From assembly GCA_963755495.1 (NCBI GenBank), contig CAVWJS010000006.1, positions 124,001 through 188,000 on the forward strand: 64,000 bases of DNA, written 5' to 3'. A program made the position numbers and the translations under genes. Positions 55,327 to 64,000 of this stretch are shown piece after piece. The notes below the pieces were generated by a model, which saw only the letters and a program-made list of their open reading frames with translations, made no database searches and was not told the origin of the DNA. Position 1 is the first letter of the stretch. Every line of letters begins with the position of its first letter. Source of the DNA: Bog-473 sp963755495. GTDB taxonomy: Bacteria; Actinomycetota; Acidimicrobiia; Acidimicrobiales; RAAP-2.

Positions 55327-56193
55327 TTAGCGAAGCTCGTCTACGTAGGAGTCGGTCCCGACGATGGTCGGGATGAACGGTGCCGCAAGGGATAGTTTCC
55401 CACCAACGGCTTCGAATTTGTCGGAGTGGGAGCGGAAGTGGGACCACCAACTGCGGGGGTCATCTTGGAGGAACCAGAGAATCTGGAGGGCGACGCCGTC
55501 GCCGTAGGGCTTACCCGGCGGGCGCGGGAGAGCGCTTTGTGGGTTGGGATCCGCGGAGCGAGGGGGGTGCGATCGAGAGGCAATCGCAATCGCAATAGGG
55601 GATCCTGCGAGCTCACCCGGGATGACGGTATCGCGTAGTGCCGAAAGGACTTCCTGGCGCGAGCTGCCTTCGGCAATATCGACGATCTCGAAGACCATGC
55701 CTTGCATGGGATGGAGGAAGACATGTTCGGCGCGCATGTGCGGTAGATCGGGTCGTACCACGGTGAATTCGTGGAGTTGCATGGCCGTATATATGTGTTT
55801 GCGGTGTTCGAAGGCGCGGCCCGGCTTGAGAGTGAGATTATCGATCATGGCAGGACCGCTCCACGCCAAGACGTCATCAAAGCGATCGGCAGCGTGGAGG
55901 TAGGTGGAGATGTAGGCCCCTTCGAAGACGGGCTGGATCACTGGGGAGTCTTCGGGGAACCGGAGGAGTTGCAAGTCGCGAGTGGCAACCCAACGGCGTC
56001 CGCCAAGCACTCCGGGACCGACGACCGCCCCATGGTAGAAGTGGTCGTCTTCGTACCAGCGGTTGTACTCGCGCTCGTGTCCGCGGTCAGGCTCGACCAT
56101 GGTGATGAGCCCTCCGCTGATTCCCATCTCGTTGCGCGGGTCCAGCCCGATCGCGGTGTAGGGGTTCAACCCTTGGTCGACGTATGCAGACAT
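55327..56193 (-). CDS. Dimeric alpha/beta-barrel (EthD-like) protein
   Basis: 288 residues; ATG at 56193. The segment GLITMVEPDRGHEREYNRWYEDDHFYHGAVVGPGVLGGRRWVA resembles EthD/ferredoxin-like dimeric barrels, in which YNRWYDDEH is a hallmark. A second half (FTVVRPDLPHMRAEHVFLHPMQGMVFEIVDIAEGSSRQEVLSAL) may be a second such unit. No catalytic set can be assigned. It is the last gene of cassette E before rnpB, transcribed in the same direction as the isomerase-like gene. Confidence 0.7.
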   Translation of the reverse strand: MSAYVDQGLNPYTAIGLDPRNEMGISGGLITMVEPDRGHEREYNRWYEDDHFYHGAVVGPGVLGGRRWVATRDLQLLRFPEDSPVIQPVFEGAYISTYLHAADRFDDVLAWSGPAMIDNLTLKPGRAFEHRKHIYTAMQLHEFTVVRPDLPHMRAEHVFLHPMQGMVFEIVDIAEGSSRQEVLSALRDTVIPGELAGSPIAIAIASRSHPPRSADPNPQSALPRPPGKPYGDGVALQILWFLQDDPRSWWSHFRSHSDKFEAVGGKLSLAAPFIPTIVGTDSYVDELR

Positions 56194-56397
56194 GTTGACC
56201 TCACATTCAAAGATGGGACAGGATCGCCGAACTGTTCAGGGTGTACGCGCTCGACCTGGTTCAAACAGGATCGGTTGGCGAGGCCCGATCTATCCCTCCC
56301 CTCACAGCCCGGACCAGCAGAATATCAAGGTCGTCGCCAGAGCGCCTGGCCCTAGCGATGCGGCGGCCGTCGGACTAACTGCGCAGGAAATCGGTAG

Positions 56398-56780
<383 letters not shown>

Positions 56781-56843
56781 CCGTCAGTCTGCCATGAATG
56801 AGAAGGTATGAGCCCAGCACACCTCGTCGGTAGGGTGTCCGTA

Positions 56844-58283
56844 ATGGCCAGCTCATGCCCGCCAGCTCTTCGACCCCGAGGCCCCGCCGCGCCCGGGATC
56901 CGATGATCTCACCGGGGACGAAGGCCGCGCCGGGGTGCTCTCGATCGGCGCCCTTTACGACGAGGTCGAGGATGCCCTGACCTCGACATTTCCCCGGAAT
57001 CGTCAGTTGTGGGTACGGGGAGAGATCCATAGCTTCTCGGACCAGTCAGGGCGATCCGGGCACTGCTATTTGGACCTGGTCGACCCGGACGAGGGGCGAG
57101 ATGGTCAAGCCCCACGAGGCCGGGGTGGTCCGGCGCTCAGGGTCAAGTGCTGGAAGGGCACCTGGTTGCCCATGAAAGGCGGATCTGGCCAAGAACGGCG
57201 TGGTGCTCGGCCGAGGGCATGGTCGTCGTCCTGCGAGGGGCGATCGACCTTTACCGACCGAAGGGCGAGATCGGCTTCATCCTGTCCGAGCTCGACGTGA
57301 CGGCGTTGTTGGGTCGGTTGGCCGCACAACGCGCCCAGCTCCTCGGGAAGCTCGAAGCCGAGGGATTGCTTCGCCGCAATGCCGGGCTTCCCGTCCCGGA
57401 GGTGCCGCTTCGTGTGGGATTGGTGGCCAGTCCGGGAACCGAGGGCTATCAGGATTTCCTCGGACAGCTCACCGGTTCGGGGTTCGGATTCCAACGTGCA
57501 GGTCGTGCCGGTAGCCGTGCAGGGTGGTGACGCGCCACTCAGGGTGGCGAGAGCAGTGAGGGCGTTGTGCCGCACCGATTGCGACTTGATCGTTGTCGTG
57601 AGGGGTGGGGGATCGAAGGCGGACTTGGCGTCGTTCGACTCCGAAGTGGTGGCCCGTGCCATTGCTGGAGCCACCAAGCCCGTGTGGACCGGAATAGGCC
57701 ATACGGGAGATGAGTCCGTGGCCGACATCGTGGCTAACCGAGCGTGCATAACCCCGACCGAATGTGGACACCAGATCGTCGTCGCGCGTCGGTCAGTGGT
57801 GGGACCAGCATATCGGAGCCGCCGCTACGGTGCTCAGTCACCGCGTGCCTTCGTTGTTGGCGGAGGCCGAGGCACGAGATGCTGCAGCACGCGGTCGGTC
57901 TGACGCGTGCAGCGCGGGGTCAGTTGCGGGTGCACGGGGAGCGCTTGGCTCGGCGGGCGACCGCAATCGGACGTTTGGCACCCGAAGGACTGGCGGCGCG
58001 GCAAAGTGTCCTGCGGACACATGCCGCCCGCCTCGGCCCCCTGTCCCTGGGCCATGTCGCGCGAGAAACGGAGCGAGTGCGCTCGTGGCGCCGGTTGCTG
58101 ACCGCCTACGACGTGGACCGCCAGTTGGAGCGGGGATACACGTTGACCCTGACCGCCTCGGGAGAGCTCGTCCGGAGTGCTGCTGACCTCGCCGTGGGCA
58201 GCGAAGTGGTCACACGTTTTGCCGATGGGCGGGCTCGCTCACGAGTGGAGTCGGCCGAAGTCCGAGATGGTCGATGTCGATGA
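56844..58283 (+). pseudogene. xseA: Exodeoxyribonuclease VII large subunit, broken by five frameshifts
   Basis: OB-fold N-terminus LSIGALYDEV...FPRNRQLWVRGEIHSFSDQSG. The catalytic region GMVVVLRGAIDLYRPKGEIGFI, then LRVGLVASPGTEGYQDFL, DLIVVVRGGGSKADLASFDSEVVARAIAGA, and VWTGIGHTGDESVADIVAN are all recognisable but lie in different frames. Breaks are near 57171, 57213, 57490, 57785 and 57900. Each is consistent with one extra base. The C-terminal LERGYTLTLTASGELVRSAADL is intact. The start is unclear. The gene ends 18 bases before xseB. Either decayed or a poorly sequenced stretch. Confidence 0.85.
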
Positions 58284-58301
58284 GAAGAATGAGGAGACGC
58301 A

Positions 58302-58560
58302 ATGACGACTGTCACGAACGAACCGCTCCCGGTGGAGGAGCTGAGCTACACCGACGCGAGCCGGGAACTCGATTCCATCGTGGAGTTCTTCGAACAGCGA
58401 GAGGTCGACGTGGACGTGCTTGGTGGCGCGTCTGGAACGTGCGACCGCGCTGATCGATGAGCTAGACCGAAGACTCCGTCACACGCGCGCGCAGGTGGAA
58501 GACCTCGTGCCCCGGCTAGACACGTTGGCGGGCGAAGTGGGTGGTGGCGACGATGAGTGA
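58302..58560 (+). pseudogene. xseB: Exodeoxyribonuclease VII small subunit, frameshifted
   Basis: ATG at 58302 with GAGGAG upstream. It begins MTTVTNEPLPVEELSYTDASR and continues ELDSIVEFFEQREVDVDVL. Near 58420 (GTGCTTGGTGG) one extra T moves the frame; without it the gene reads VARLERATALIDELDRRLRHTRAQVEDLV to a stop at 58560. That gives about 85 residues, the usual size for this coiled subunit, which binds XseA. The following gene overlaps its stop. Confidence 0.85.
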
Positions 58561-59285
58561 CACCGTCGACGACCAACGGCTCTACTTCCGGCAACTTCTG
58601 TCCGGACAGGATTTCGCCAAGGGAGATCCGGATGGCCCGGCAGATGGTGAACTTCGTCTATCTCATCGGGGACCGAGCGACGGGCGAGGCGGTCATCGTG
58701 GATCCCGCCTACGCCGTGCAGGATCTGCTTGACATCGTGGAAGCAGACGGCATGAAGCTCACCGGTGTCCTGGCCACGCATTACCACCCCGATCATGTTG
58801 GCGGAGAGATGGCGGGGTGGGGCCTCGAGGGAATCAGCACTTTGTTGGAGATGGTCCAGGTTCCGATCCATCTGCAAAAAGAAGAGGTGCCGTGGGTGGA
58901 GCGCACGACGGGGGTGAGCGCCTCGCATCTGGTGGGCCACGACAGTGGCGACGTGGTGCAGGTCGGTGCCGTGGGAGTGGAACTGATCCACACCCCTGGC
59001 CACACACCAGGAAGCCAGTGTTTCTTGGTCGATGGTCGACTGGTCGCCGGGGACACGCTCTTTCTCGAGGGCTGTGGCCGCACCGATCTTCCGGGCTCCG
59101 ATCCGTTGGCGATGTACGACTCCATCAACAACCGCCTGGCCCATGTGCCCGATAATGCGGTGCTCTTTCCTGGCCACCTGTATTCGCGAGACCCGTCGCA
59201 AGGCATGGGTGAAACTCGAAAGACGAACTTTGTCTTTCGACCGCGATCGATCGAAGAGTGGACAGCGATGTTCGGCGGCGCATGA
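58553..59285 (+). pseudogene. Metallo-beta-lactamase-fold hydrolase, frameshifted near its start
   Basis: MSDTVDDQRLYFRQLLSGQD opens at 58553, overlapping xseB. A +1 shift near 58626-58633 leads to MARQMVNFVYLIGDRATGEAVIVDPAYAV. A start inside the second frame (58645 region) would still give nearly the whole fold. Metal ligands: ATHYHPDHVGG (H-x-H-x-D-H), HTPGHTPGS, the bridging Asp in VAGDTLFLEGCGRTDLPGSD and FPGHLYS. It resembles glyoxalase II/persulfide dioxygenase-like enzymes. The frame is otherwise intact, so function may well persist. Coupled by an ATGA overlap to the next gene. Confidence 0.85.
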
Positions 59286-60532
59286 CGCCGGAGGGTTTGT
59301 CTTCGAATGGGTCTGTGGTCGTGGTCGGCGCGTCGCTGGCCGGGTGGCGGGCCGTGGAAACATTGCGGGCCGAAGGTTTTCATGGCGACATCACATTGGT
59401 TGGTGAGGAGTTACACCTGCCGTACGACCGACCGCCGCTTTCGAAACAGATACTCGCGGGAACGTGGCCACCCGAAAAAGCCGTCCTCGCCGACAGGAAG
59501 CGCAGCAGCGAGCTGCAGGTGCACGAGGTCCTCGGCCATCGTGCCATGCGGCTCGATGCAGAAGGTCGCAAAGTCGAGGTCGATGATGGCACCATCCTCA
59601 CGGGCGACGCCGTGGTGATTGCGACGGGAGCGACGCCGAGACACCTGCCGGGTACGGAGAATCTGGGACATCGGGACGGACTGTTCACGCTTCGCACGCT
59701 CGACGACTCGGTAGCCCTCCAGAGAGCGGTGGGCGCGGTCCAGTCATGTCGCCTGATCGTCATTGGTGCTGGGTTCATCGGCGCCGAGGTGGCATCGACC
59801 TGTGCCGGACTCGGTTGTCGGGTCACCGTGATAGAGGCGATGGAGATCCCGCTGTCCAATATCCTCGGACCGCTGATCGGTGCCCATTGCGGTTCCCTGC
59901 ACGCGAGCAACGGTGTGGACCTGCGTACTGGAGTCGGTGTCGCCGGTATCCGTCGCCTCGAGGGTGCCGCGAGTGGGCTGCAGGTCGAACTGGTTGGCGG
60001 TGACGTTCTCGCGGCCGATGTGGTGGTGGTCGGAATTGGCGTGGTGCCCGCCGTCAGCTGGCTCGAGGGCTCAGGCTTGACGCTGGAGAACGGCGTCGTG
60101 TGCGATGACCGCCTCTTTGCCGCGGAGGGAGTTGTGGCCGCGGGTGACACGGCTCGCTGGCTGTGGCATCACGACGGCGGCGAAGAGATGATTCGTATCG
60201 AACACTGGCAGATTGCGGCCGAAGCAGGCGTCGCCGCGGCGCGCAGCATCCTGGCCGGCCGAGCTGACGCCGAGCCTTTCGCACCGATACCGTATTTCTG
60301 GTCGGACCAATTTGGTATCCGGTTCCAGGTTCTGGGGAATCCTGGCGGAAACGATGAGGTGGAAATCGTCGACGGCTCGCTCGAAGATGGAAAGTTCGTG
60401 GCGTTGTTCGGTCGCGCCGGGCGCCTGCGCGCTGCGATGGCGATTGGTCGGCCGCGGCGATTGATGGGATATCGCCCGTTGCTCGCCGCGGGGAGCAGCT
60501 GGGATGACGCGTTGGCGCACCAAGCATCGTAG
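59282..60532 (+). CDS. FAD-dependent ferredoxin/rubredoxin reductase-like oxidoreductase
   Basis: About 416 residues; the ATG at 59282 overlaps the upstream stop as ATGA. FAD site VVVVGASLAGWRAVETLR, followed by LPYDRPPLSKQIL. The NAD(P)-binding fold has RLIVIGAGFIGAEVASTCAGLG, and the second FAD motif is EGVVAAGDTARW. The C-terminal reductase domain includes PIPYFWSDQFGIRFQVLGN. This is the layout of reductases that feed ferredoxins for cytochrome P450 or dioxygenases, but no such partner lies nearby. Translational coupling to the hydrolase suggests a joint pathway that I cannot name. Confidence 0.92.
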   Translation: MTPEGLSSNGSVVVVGASLAGWRAVETLRAEGFHGDITLVGEELHLPYDRPPLSKQILAGTWPPEKAVLADRKRSSELQVHEVLGHRAMRLDAEGRKVEVDDGTILTGDAVVIATGATPRHLPGTENLGHRDGLFTLRTLDDSVALQRAVGAVQSCRLIVIGAGFIGAEVASTCAGLGCRVTVIEAMEIPLSNILGPLIGAHCGSLHASNGVDLRTGVGVAGIRRLEGAASGLQVELVGGDVLAADVVVVGIGVVPAVSWLEGSGLTLENGVVCDDRLFAAEGVVAAGDTARWLWHHDGGEEMIRIEHWQIAAEAGVAAARSILAGRADAEPFAPIPYFWSDQFGIRFQVLGNPGGNDEVEIVDGSLEDGKFVALFGRAGRLRAAMAIGRPRRLMGYRPLLAAGSSWDDALAHQAS

Positions 60533-60667
60533 CTCTGCGCGCACCGGCGGGTCTTCCCCACGACGTCGAGAATCGCAGGGGTGCGCGCTGGCGCTCTCAG
60601 TACTTCTGCCTGAGATCAACAAACGGCTCAGCCGAAATGGGCCGATCGAAGGCTTCTGAGACGCGGA

Positions 60668-62173
60668 CTAAAAGGAGATTCCGGAGAGCTCAGGGATCGT
60701 GGCTTCTGCTTTGGATCGCGCCGCCAGCCAACGCTCGCGCGCATGCGACCGGGTGGCGTCGTCGGTACGCGGTTCGACAATGCGTCGAGGCGAGAACGTC
60801 TCGGCCATCTCGTCTTCTGACCCGTAGACACCGATGGCCAGACCAGCAAGCAATCCGGCTCCAAGCGTGGTTGCTTCGAGTACGGGCGAAATCTCCACGG
60901 GTCGCCCGATGGCGTCGGCCAGCGCCGTCACGAAGACCTCGTTGTCTGACATTCCTCCGTCAACGCGCAAAGCATTGATGGGGAGACCACTGTCACCTTC
61001 GGCCGCTTCCAACAAGTCGGCGCCACGGTGCGCCACTCCTTCGAGCACCGCCCGTACGAGTTCAGGGCGACCTGAGCCCCTGGTCAATCCGACGAGGGTG
61101 CCTCGGGCCCCGAAGTCCCACACGGGCGTACCCAGGCCGAGAAGTGCGGGCACAAACCACACGTCGCCCGTGGTTTCGCACTCGGCCGCGAGGGAGGCGG
61201 ATTCCGCGGCCGAGGTGAGGATCCCGAGGTCGTCGCGCAGCCATTCCACGCAGCTGCCCGCCGAGAGCATGACCGCTTCGATGCCCCAGGTCACGCTCCC
61301 GCCCACGCGGTACGCCACAATGGGGAAGGTGCCGTGCGCCCCCTGTCCGGCACGGATGGGGGGCTGCCCACGGCCGGTGCACTGGTCCAACATGCCGCCG
61401 GTGCCGAACGTGGCTTTGGCGAGTCCCGGACGGGTGCACCCTTGCCCGATCAAGGAGGCCTGTTGGTCGCCGGCAATGCCGCAGATCGGAGGTGCACCCG
61501 CGAGCGCGTGGCAGGCGCCGACGGCTCCGGAGGAATCGACAATGCGGGGCAGCATGGCCGCGGGTATGCGTAGGCGGTCGAGGAGGGACTGGTCCCACGC
61601 GACGGTGGAAGGATCGATGAGGGCGGTGACGGCGGCGTTCGTGGCGTCGGTGACATGCAACGCGTTGGCGCCCGCAGTCGCGCCGCCCGAGAGGATCCAA
61701 GCCACCCACGTGTCCACGGTGCCGAAGCAGAGCTCGCCCGCTTCAGCACGGGCCCGATCAGGGTCGACTGCGTCCAGTATGGCCATCAGTTTGGTAGCCG
61801 ACGCGTTCGGGGCCAGTCGGATCCCGTCGGCTTGCAAGACGAGGCATGTCCCGACTGTGCGTAGATCCTGCCAACCGATTCCCGGCGAGACGGGTGTTCC
61901 GGTGGCCCTTTCCCACACAATCGTCGAGGCCCGTTGGTTGGCGATGCCGACGGCCTCCACCGGGCCCGCGTCGTGCAGCGTCGCGTTGGCCACGGCGAGG
62001 ACGGCATCGGCCATCACCGTCGCATCGAATTCGACCAAGCCCGGTGCCGGGGAGTCGGGTAGTACCGGCGCATAGTGCGCGTGGCCGACAGTGGCATCTG
62101 GTCGCACGACTGCGGCGCGGACACCAGAGGTGCCTACGTCGACGACAAGGACGCTTCCACCTTGGCCGCTCAT
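60668..62173 (-). CDS. FGGY-family carbohydrate kinase (glycerol kinase-like)
   Basis: About 501 residues. The ATG at 62173 overlaps the stop of the FAD oxidase as ATGA. The ATPase fold shows VLVVDVGTSGVRAAVV (phosphate 1), GIANQRASTIVWERATG, GIAGDQQASLIGQGC, the FGTGGMLDQCTG loop, and LRVDGGMSDNEVFVTALADAIGRPVE (adenosine region). FGGY kinases phosphorylate glycerol, sugars or polyols. The neighbouring glpD and AGPS-like gene favour glycerol or a related C3 substrate, by inference. The stop is convergent with the reductase gene, and the ~135-base gap shows nothing else. Confidence 0.9.
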   Translation of the reverse strand: MSGQGGSVLVVDVGTSGVRAAVVRPDATVGHAHYAPVLPDSPAPGLVEFDATVMADAVLAVANATLHDAGPVEAVGIANQRASTIVWERATGTPVSPGIGWQDLRTVGTCLVLQADGIRLAPNASATKLMAILDAVDPDRARAEAGELCFGTVDTWVAWILSGGATAGANALHVTDATNAAVTALIDPSTVAWDQSLLDRLRIPAAMLPRIVDSSGAVGACHALAGAPPICGIAGDQQASLIGQGCTRPGLAKATFGTGGMLDQCTGRGQPPIRAGQGAHGTFPIVAYRVGGSVTWGIEAVMLSAGSCVEWLRDDLGILTSAAESASLAAECETTGDVWFVPALLGLGTPVWDFGARGTLVGLTRGSGRPELVRAVLEGVAHRGADLLEAAEGDSGLPINALRVDGGMSDNEVFVTALADAIGRPVEISPVLEATTLGAGLLAGLAIGVYGSEDEMAETFSPRRIVEPRTDDATRSHARERWLAARSKAEATIPELSGISF

Positions 62174-63681
62174 AACCACGGTGATGGTCCGAAGGGCGAG
62201 GGCAGCCCGAGTTTCCCCGGATTGAGGATGCCGGCGGGATCGAAGGTTTCCTTCAGGCCGACGAGCACGTCGAAGCCCGCACCGAGCGCGCGGGGGAGGA
62301 AACGGGAACGATTAAGACCGATGCCATGGTGGTGGCTGATGGCCGCACCATGGGCCATCGTCGTCGTCGTGACGGCGTCCCACGCTTGGCGGTAGTAGTG
62401 CTCGCGCCAGGCGCCGTCGCCTTCAGGTCCTTTGCCGCCGAAGGTGAAGTAGAGGCAGGCGCCGTCAGTGTACGCATGCGACTGATGGGCCGAGGCGGCC
62501 AGCGTGCCGTCGATTGCCGTGAGGGAGGCCGTGACTTCGTCGAACAGGTCCGGGAGTACCGCCCACGATCCGGAGATCTCCACCGTGTCCACCACAACGC
62601 CGGCCCGCCACAACGGTGCAAGGGCAGAGACGTCGTTGCGGTGTGTGAGCCAACGCTGGACCAGGGCAACGTCCATCGGATGAGCTCCGGCGGAGGTGGA
62701 GCATTCGTCGTCCACCACCGCCAGGGTCGCGGCCAAGAGCCCCGGGTCCGTCTCGTCCAACACAATGAGCACGTTCGTGCCTGGCTGTTCGAAGTTGCGT
62801 ATGGATTCGGACTCGTCGTAGAGCCGGAGGACGGCCGGCGTCGCGCCGCGTCGCATGATCTTGCGACACGCGTCGAGGCCAGCGGCGAACGTCGTGAAAC
62901 CAAACGCGCGCCGTTCTTGGGCCGCTGGCAGCGGGTGGATGCGAAAGCGGGCTTCGGTGATGACGCCCAGTGTCCCTTCACTTCCGACGAAGAGTTGGGT
63001 GAGGTTGGGTCCGGTGGCGGCTCGAGGTCCGTGCCCCTCCGTCCGCACGATGCGGCCGTCGGCCAACACGACCTCGAGCCCCTGGACCATGTCCTCGATC
63101 TTGCCGTAGCGGGTTGAGTACTGACCCGCGCCGCGGCAGGCCAGCCATCCACCGACGGTGGAGAGATCCATGGATTGAGGCCAGTGTCCGAGGGTGTACC
63201 CCGAGCCCACCCGACCGAGGTCTGCTTCGAGGTCGGGCCCGAAGGTGCCGGCCCGCACGTCCGCCGTCAGCGAGGTTTCGTCCACACCGATGAGACCCTC
63301 GAGGGAGGTGAGATCCAACGCGACGCCGCCGAACACGGGAATGGAACCACCACAAACCCCACTTCGTCCCGCCGCGGGAGTCACCGGGACATTGGCTTCG
63401 TGGCAGGTCGACAACACGGCCGAAACTTGCGCGGTGTTGTGTGGCCGGACGACAACTCCGGGACGTTGGGGCACCGTACCTTCGGCGGCCCACCCGATTG
63501 CCAGTGGCCACCAGTCGCGGCCGGCCTCTGCCCGGGACTCGTCGTCGGTGAGGATTTCGGATCCGCTTTGCGCCAGTCGGTCGATCAAGTGGTCGGGCAG
63601 GCTGACTACCGATCCCGAGAGCCGGTCGGTCACCGCGCCAGGTGCGGCGTCGATCGCCGCCACCGGAGTCGGAACCGTCAA
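62170..63681 (-). CDS. FAD-binding oxidase resembling alkyl-DHAP synthase
   Basis: 503 residues. The PCMH-type FAD domain includes GVVVRPHNTAQVSAVLSTCHEANVPVTPAAGRSGVCGGS and LFVGSEGTLGVITEARFRIHPLP. The C-terminal domain has GAAISHHHGIGLNRSRFLPRALG, the triple-His motif typical of alkyl-dihydroxyacetonephosphate synthases and related glycolate oxidase-like enzymes. It ends with LKETFDPAGILNPGKLG. The TTG start overlaps the glpD stop (TTGA) and the stop overlaps the kinase start, so three genes are translationally coupled. True ether-lipid synthesis is possible but unproven; many actinobacterial homologues have unknown substrates. Confidence 0.88.
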   Translation of the reverse strand: MTVPTPVAAIDAAPGAVTDRLSGSVVSLPDHLIDRLAQSGSEILTDDESRAEAGRDWWPLAIGWAAEGTVPQRPGVVVRPHNTAQVSAVLSTCHEANVPVTPAAGRSGVCGGSIPVFGGVALDLTSLEGLIGVDETSLTADVRAGTFGPDLEADLGRVGSGYTLGHWPQSMDLSTVGGWLACRGAGQYSTRYGKIEDMVQGLEVVLADGRIVRTEGHGPRAATGPNLTQLFVGSEGTLGVITEARFRIHPLPAAQERRAFGFTTFAAGLDACRKIMRRGATPAVLRLYDESESIRNFEQPGTNVLIVLDETDPGLLAATLAVVDDECSTSAGAHPMDVALVQRWLTHRNDVSALAPLWRAGVVVDTVEISGSWAVLPDLFDEVTASLTAIDGTLAASAHQSHAYTDGACLYFTFGGKGPEGDGAWREHYYRQAWDAVTTTTMAHGAAISHHHGIGLNRSRFLPRALGAGFDVLVGLKETFDPAGILNPGKLGLPSPFGPSPWL

Positions 63682-64000
63682 GGGAGATCGAGTCCCGCCG
63701 TGAGGAGTTCCTTCTGACAGGTCTCGATGAAATCGTTGACCTGCTCAGCCGCCTGCTCTTCATCCCATCCCAATTCGGGAGCGATCAGTTGGGCCGTGGT
63801 GTACGCCGCCGCCATCGTTGGCTGGGCTCGCTGGATCATGGCGCGGGTCCGCCGGCTCAAGACGTCGGTCAGTGTCTGGGCCATTTCCTCCTGCACGGCA
63901 TAGACGATCTCTGCTCCGGTGTACGGCAGGCCGGCGATGACTGGCTCGAGCAGTTCTGGCCGATCCGCCGCCAGCGCGAGGACGGCGGTGGAGTCGGTCC
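63678..64000 (-). CDS. glpD: Glycerol-3-phosphate dehydrogenase, C-terminal part (cut by window edge)
   Basis: The frame is open to the right edge. It reads STAVLALAADRPELLEPVIAGLPYTGAEIVYAVQEEMAQTLTDVLSRRTRAMIQ, then TAQLIAPELGWDEEQAAEQVNDFIE and a stop at 63678. This is the C-terminal DAO_C cap of FAD-dependent glycerol-3-phosphate dehydrogenase (AEVVYAVRxExAxTLxDVLxRRTR is diagnostic). The enzyme oxidises glycerol-3-phosphate to DHAP at the membrane. It is the first visible gene of the three-gene operon with the AGPS-like oxidase and FGGY kinase. Confidence 0.9.
   Translation of the reverse strand, partial: TDSTAVLALAADRPELLEPVIAGLPYTGAEIVYAVQEEMAQTLTDVLSRRTRAMIQRAQPTMAAAYTTAQLIAPELGWDEEQAAEQVNDFIETCQKELLTAGLDLP

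Noticed and set aside
60834..62075. 413-residue plus-strand open frame
   Set aside because: Antisense to the FGGY kinase; Ser/Pro/Ala-rich with no domain.

Overview
The window looks like a high-GC actinobacterial chromosome. The style of the genes (aa3-type oxidase cluster with CtaG assembly proteins, many GTG/TTG starts, MscL with a zinc-ribbon tail, multi-domain GGDEF-EAL proteins) suggests the class Acidimicrobiia. That placement is inference from protein flavour, not from a marker tree. No tRNA, CRISPR array, transposase or integrase gene was recognised.

Left part (1-31 kb). It opens with regulatory genes: a NarL-type kinase with two response regulators, then an OmpR-type regulator and kinase beside a secreted protein. 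MscL, a universal stress protein, a zinc alcohol dehydrogenase, a very large membrane-GAF-PAS-GGDEF-EAL protein, an SGNH lipoprotein and a PQQ-propeller protein follow. A cytochrome c oxidase block (15.8-27.4 kb) holds two CtaG-like proteins, a DoxX-like/SCO1 fusion, a cupredoxin-like protein, subunits II, I and III, haem O synthase and a TlpA-like thioredoxin. A lone NuoF-like protein and a carboxymuconolactone decarboxylase/SigJ-type (ECF41) sigma factor pair come next. The last two genes share a near-identical promoter, TGTCACA/CGTCACA-N16-GGTC.

Middle part (31.3-56.4 kb). This is an accessory region lying directly downstream of the 3' end of rnpB (RNase P RNA, minus strand, 56398-56780). 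The last ~32 bases of rnpB recur, all in the same orientation, at 54136, 52267, 47293, 36156 and, more decayed, 31287. The copies cut the region into five cassettes: (A) secreted phosphoesterase with a PGRS-like tail plus small secreted proteins; (B) MFS, LuxR/ATPase, PspC, MMPL, hydrolase, acetyltransferases and HIT protein; (C) maleylpyruvate-isomerase-like gene plus MoxR-DUF58-DUF4129; (D) a lone amidase; (E) a second copy of the isomerase-like gene plus a dimeric alpha/beta-barrel-like protein. Cassettes C and E begin with the same 1,090-bp module, which differs at only two positions that I noticed. I read this as serial integration of islands into the rnpB 3' end. No recombinase gene is visible, so the enzyme is missing, lost or supplied in trans.

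Right part (56.4-64 kb). xseA and xseB are both interrupted by frameshifts. They are followed by a metallo-beta-lactamase-fold hydrolase and a ferredoxin reductase-like flavoprotein. A minus-strand operon then runs glpD (partial), an alkyl-DHAP-synthase-like FAD oxidase and an FGGY kinase.

Ten frameshifts were found in six genes, and by frame arithmetic every one fits a single extra base. Seven lie in 57.1-58.7 kb. This points to a systematic insertion error in the sequence or assembly at least as much as to real gene decay.
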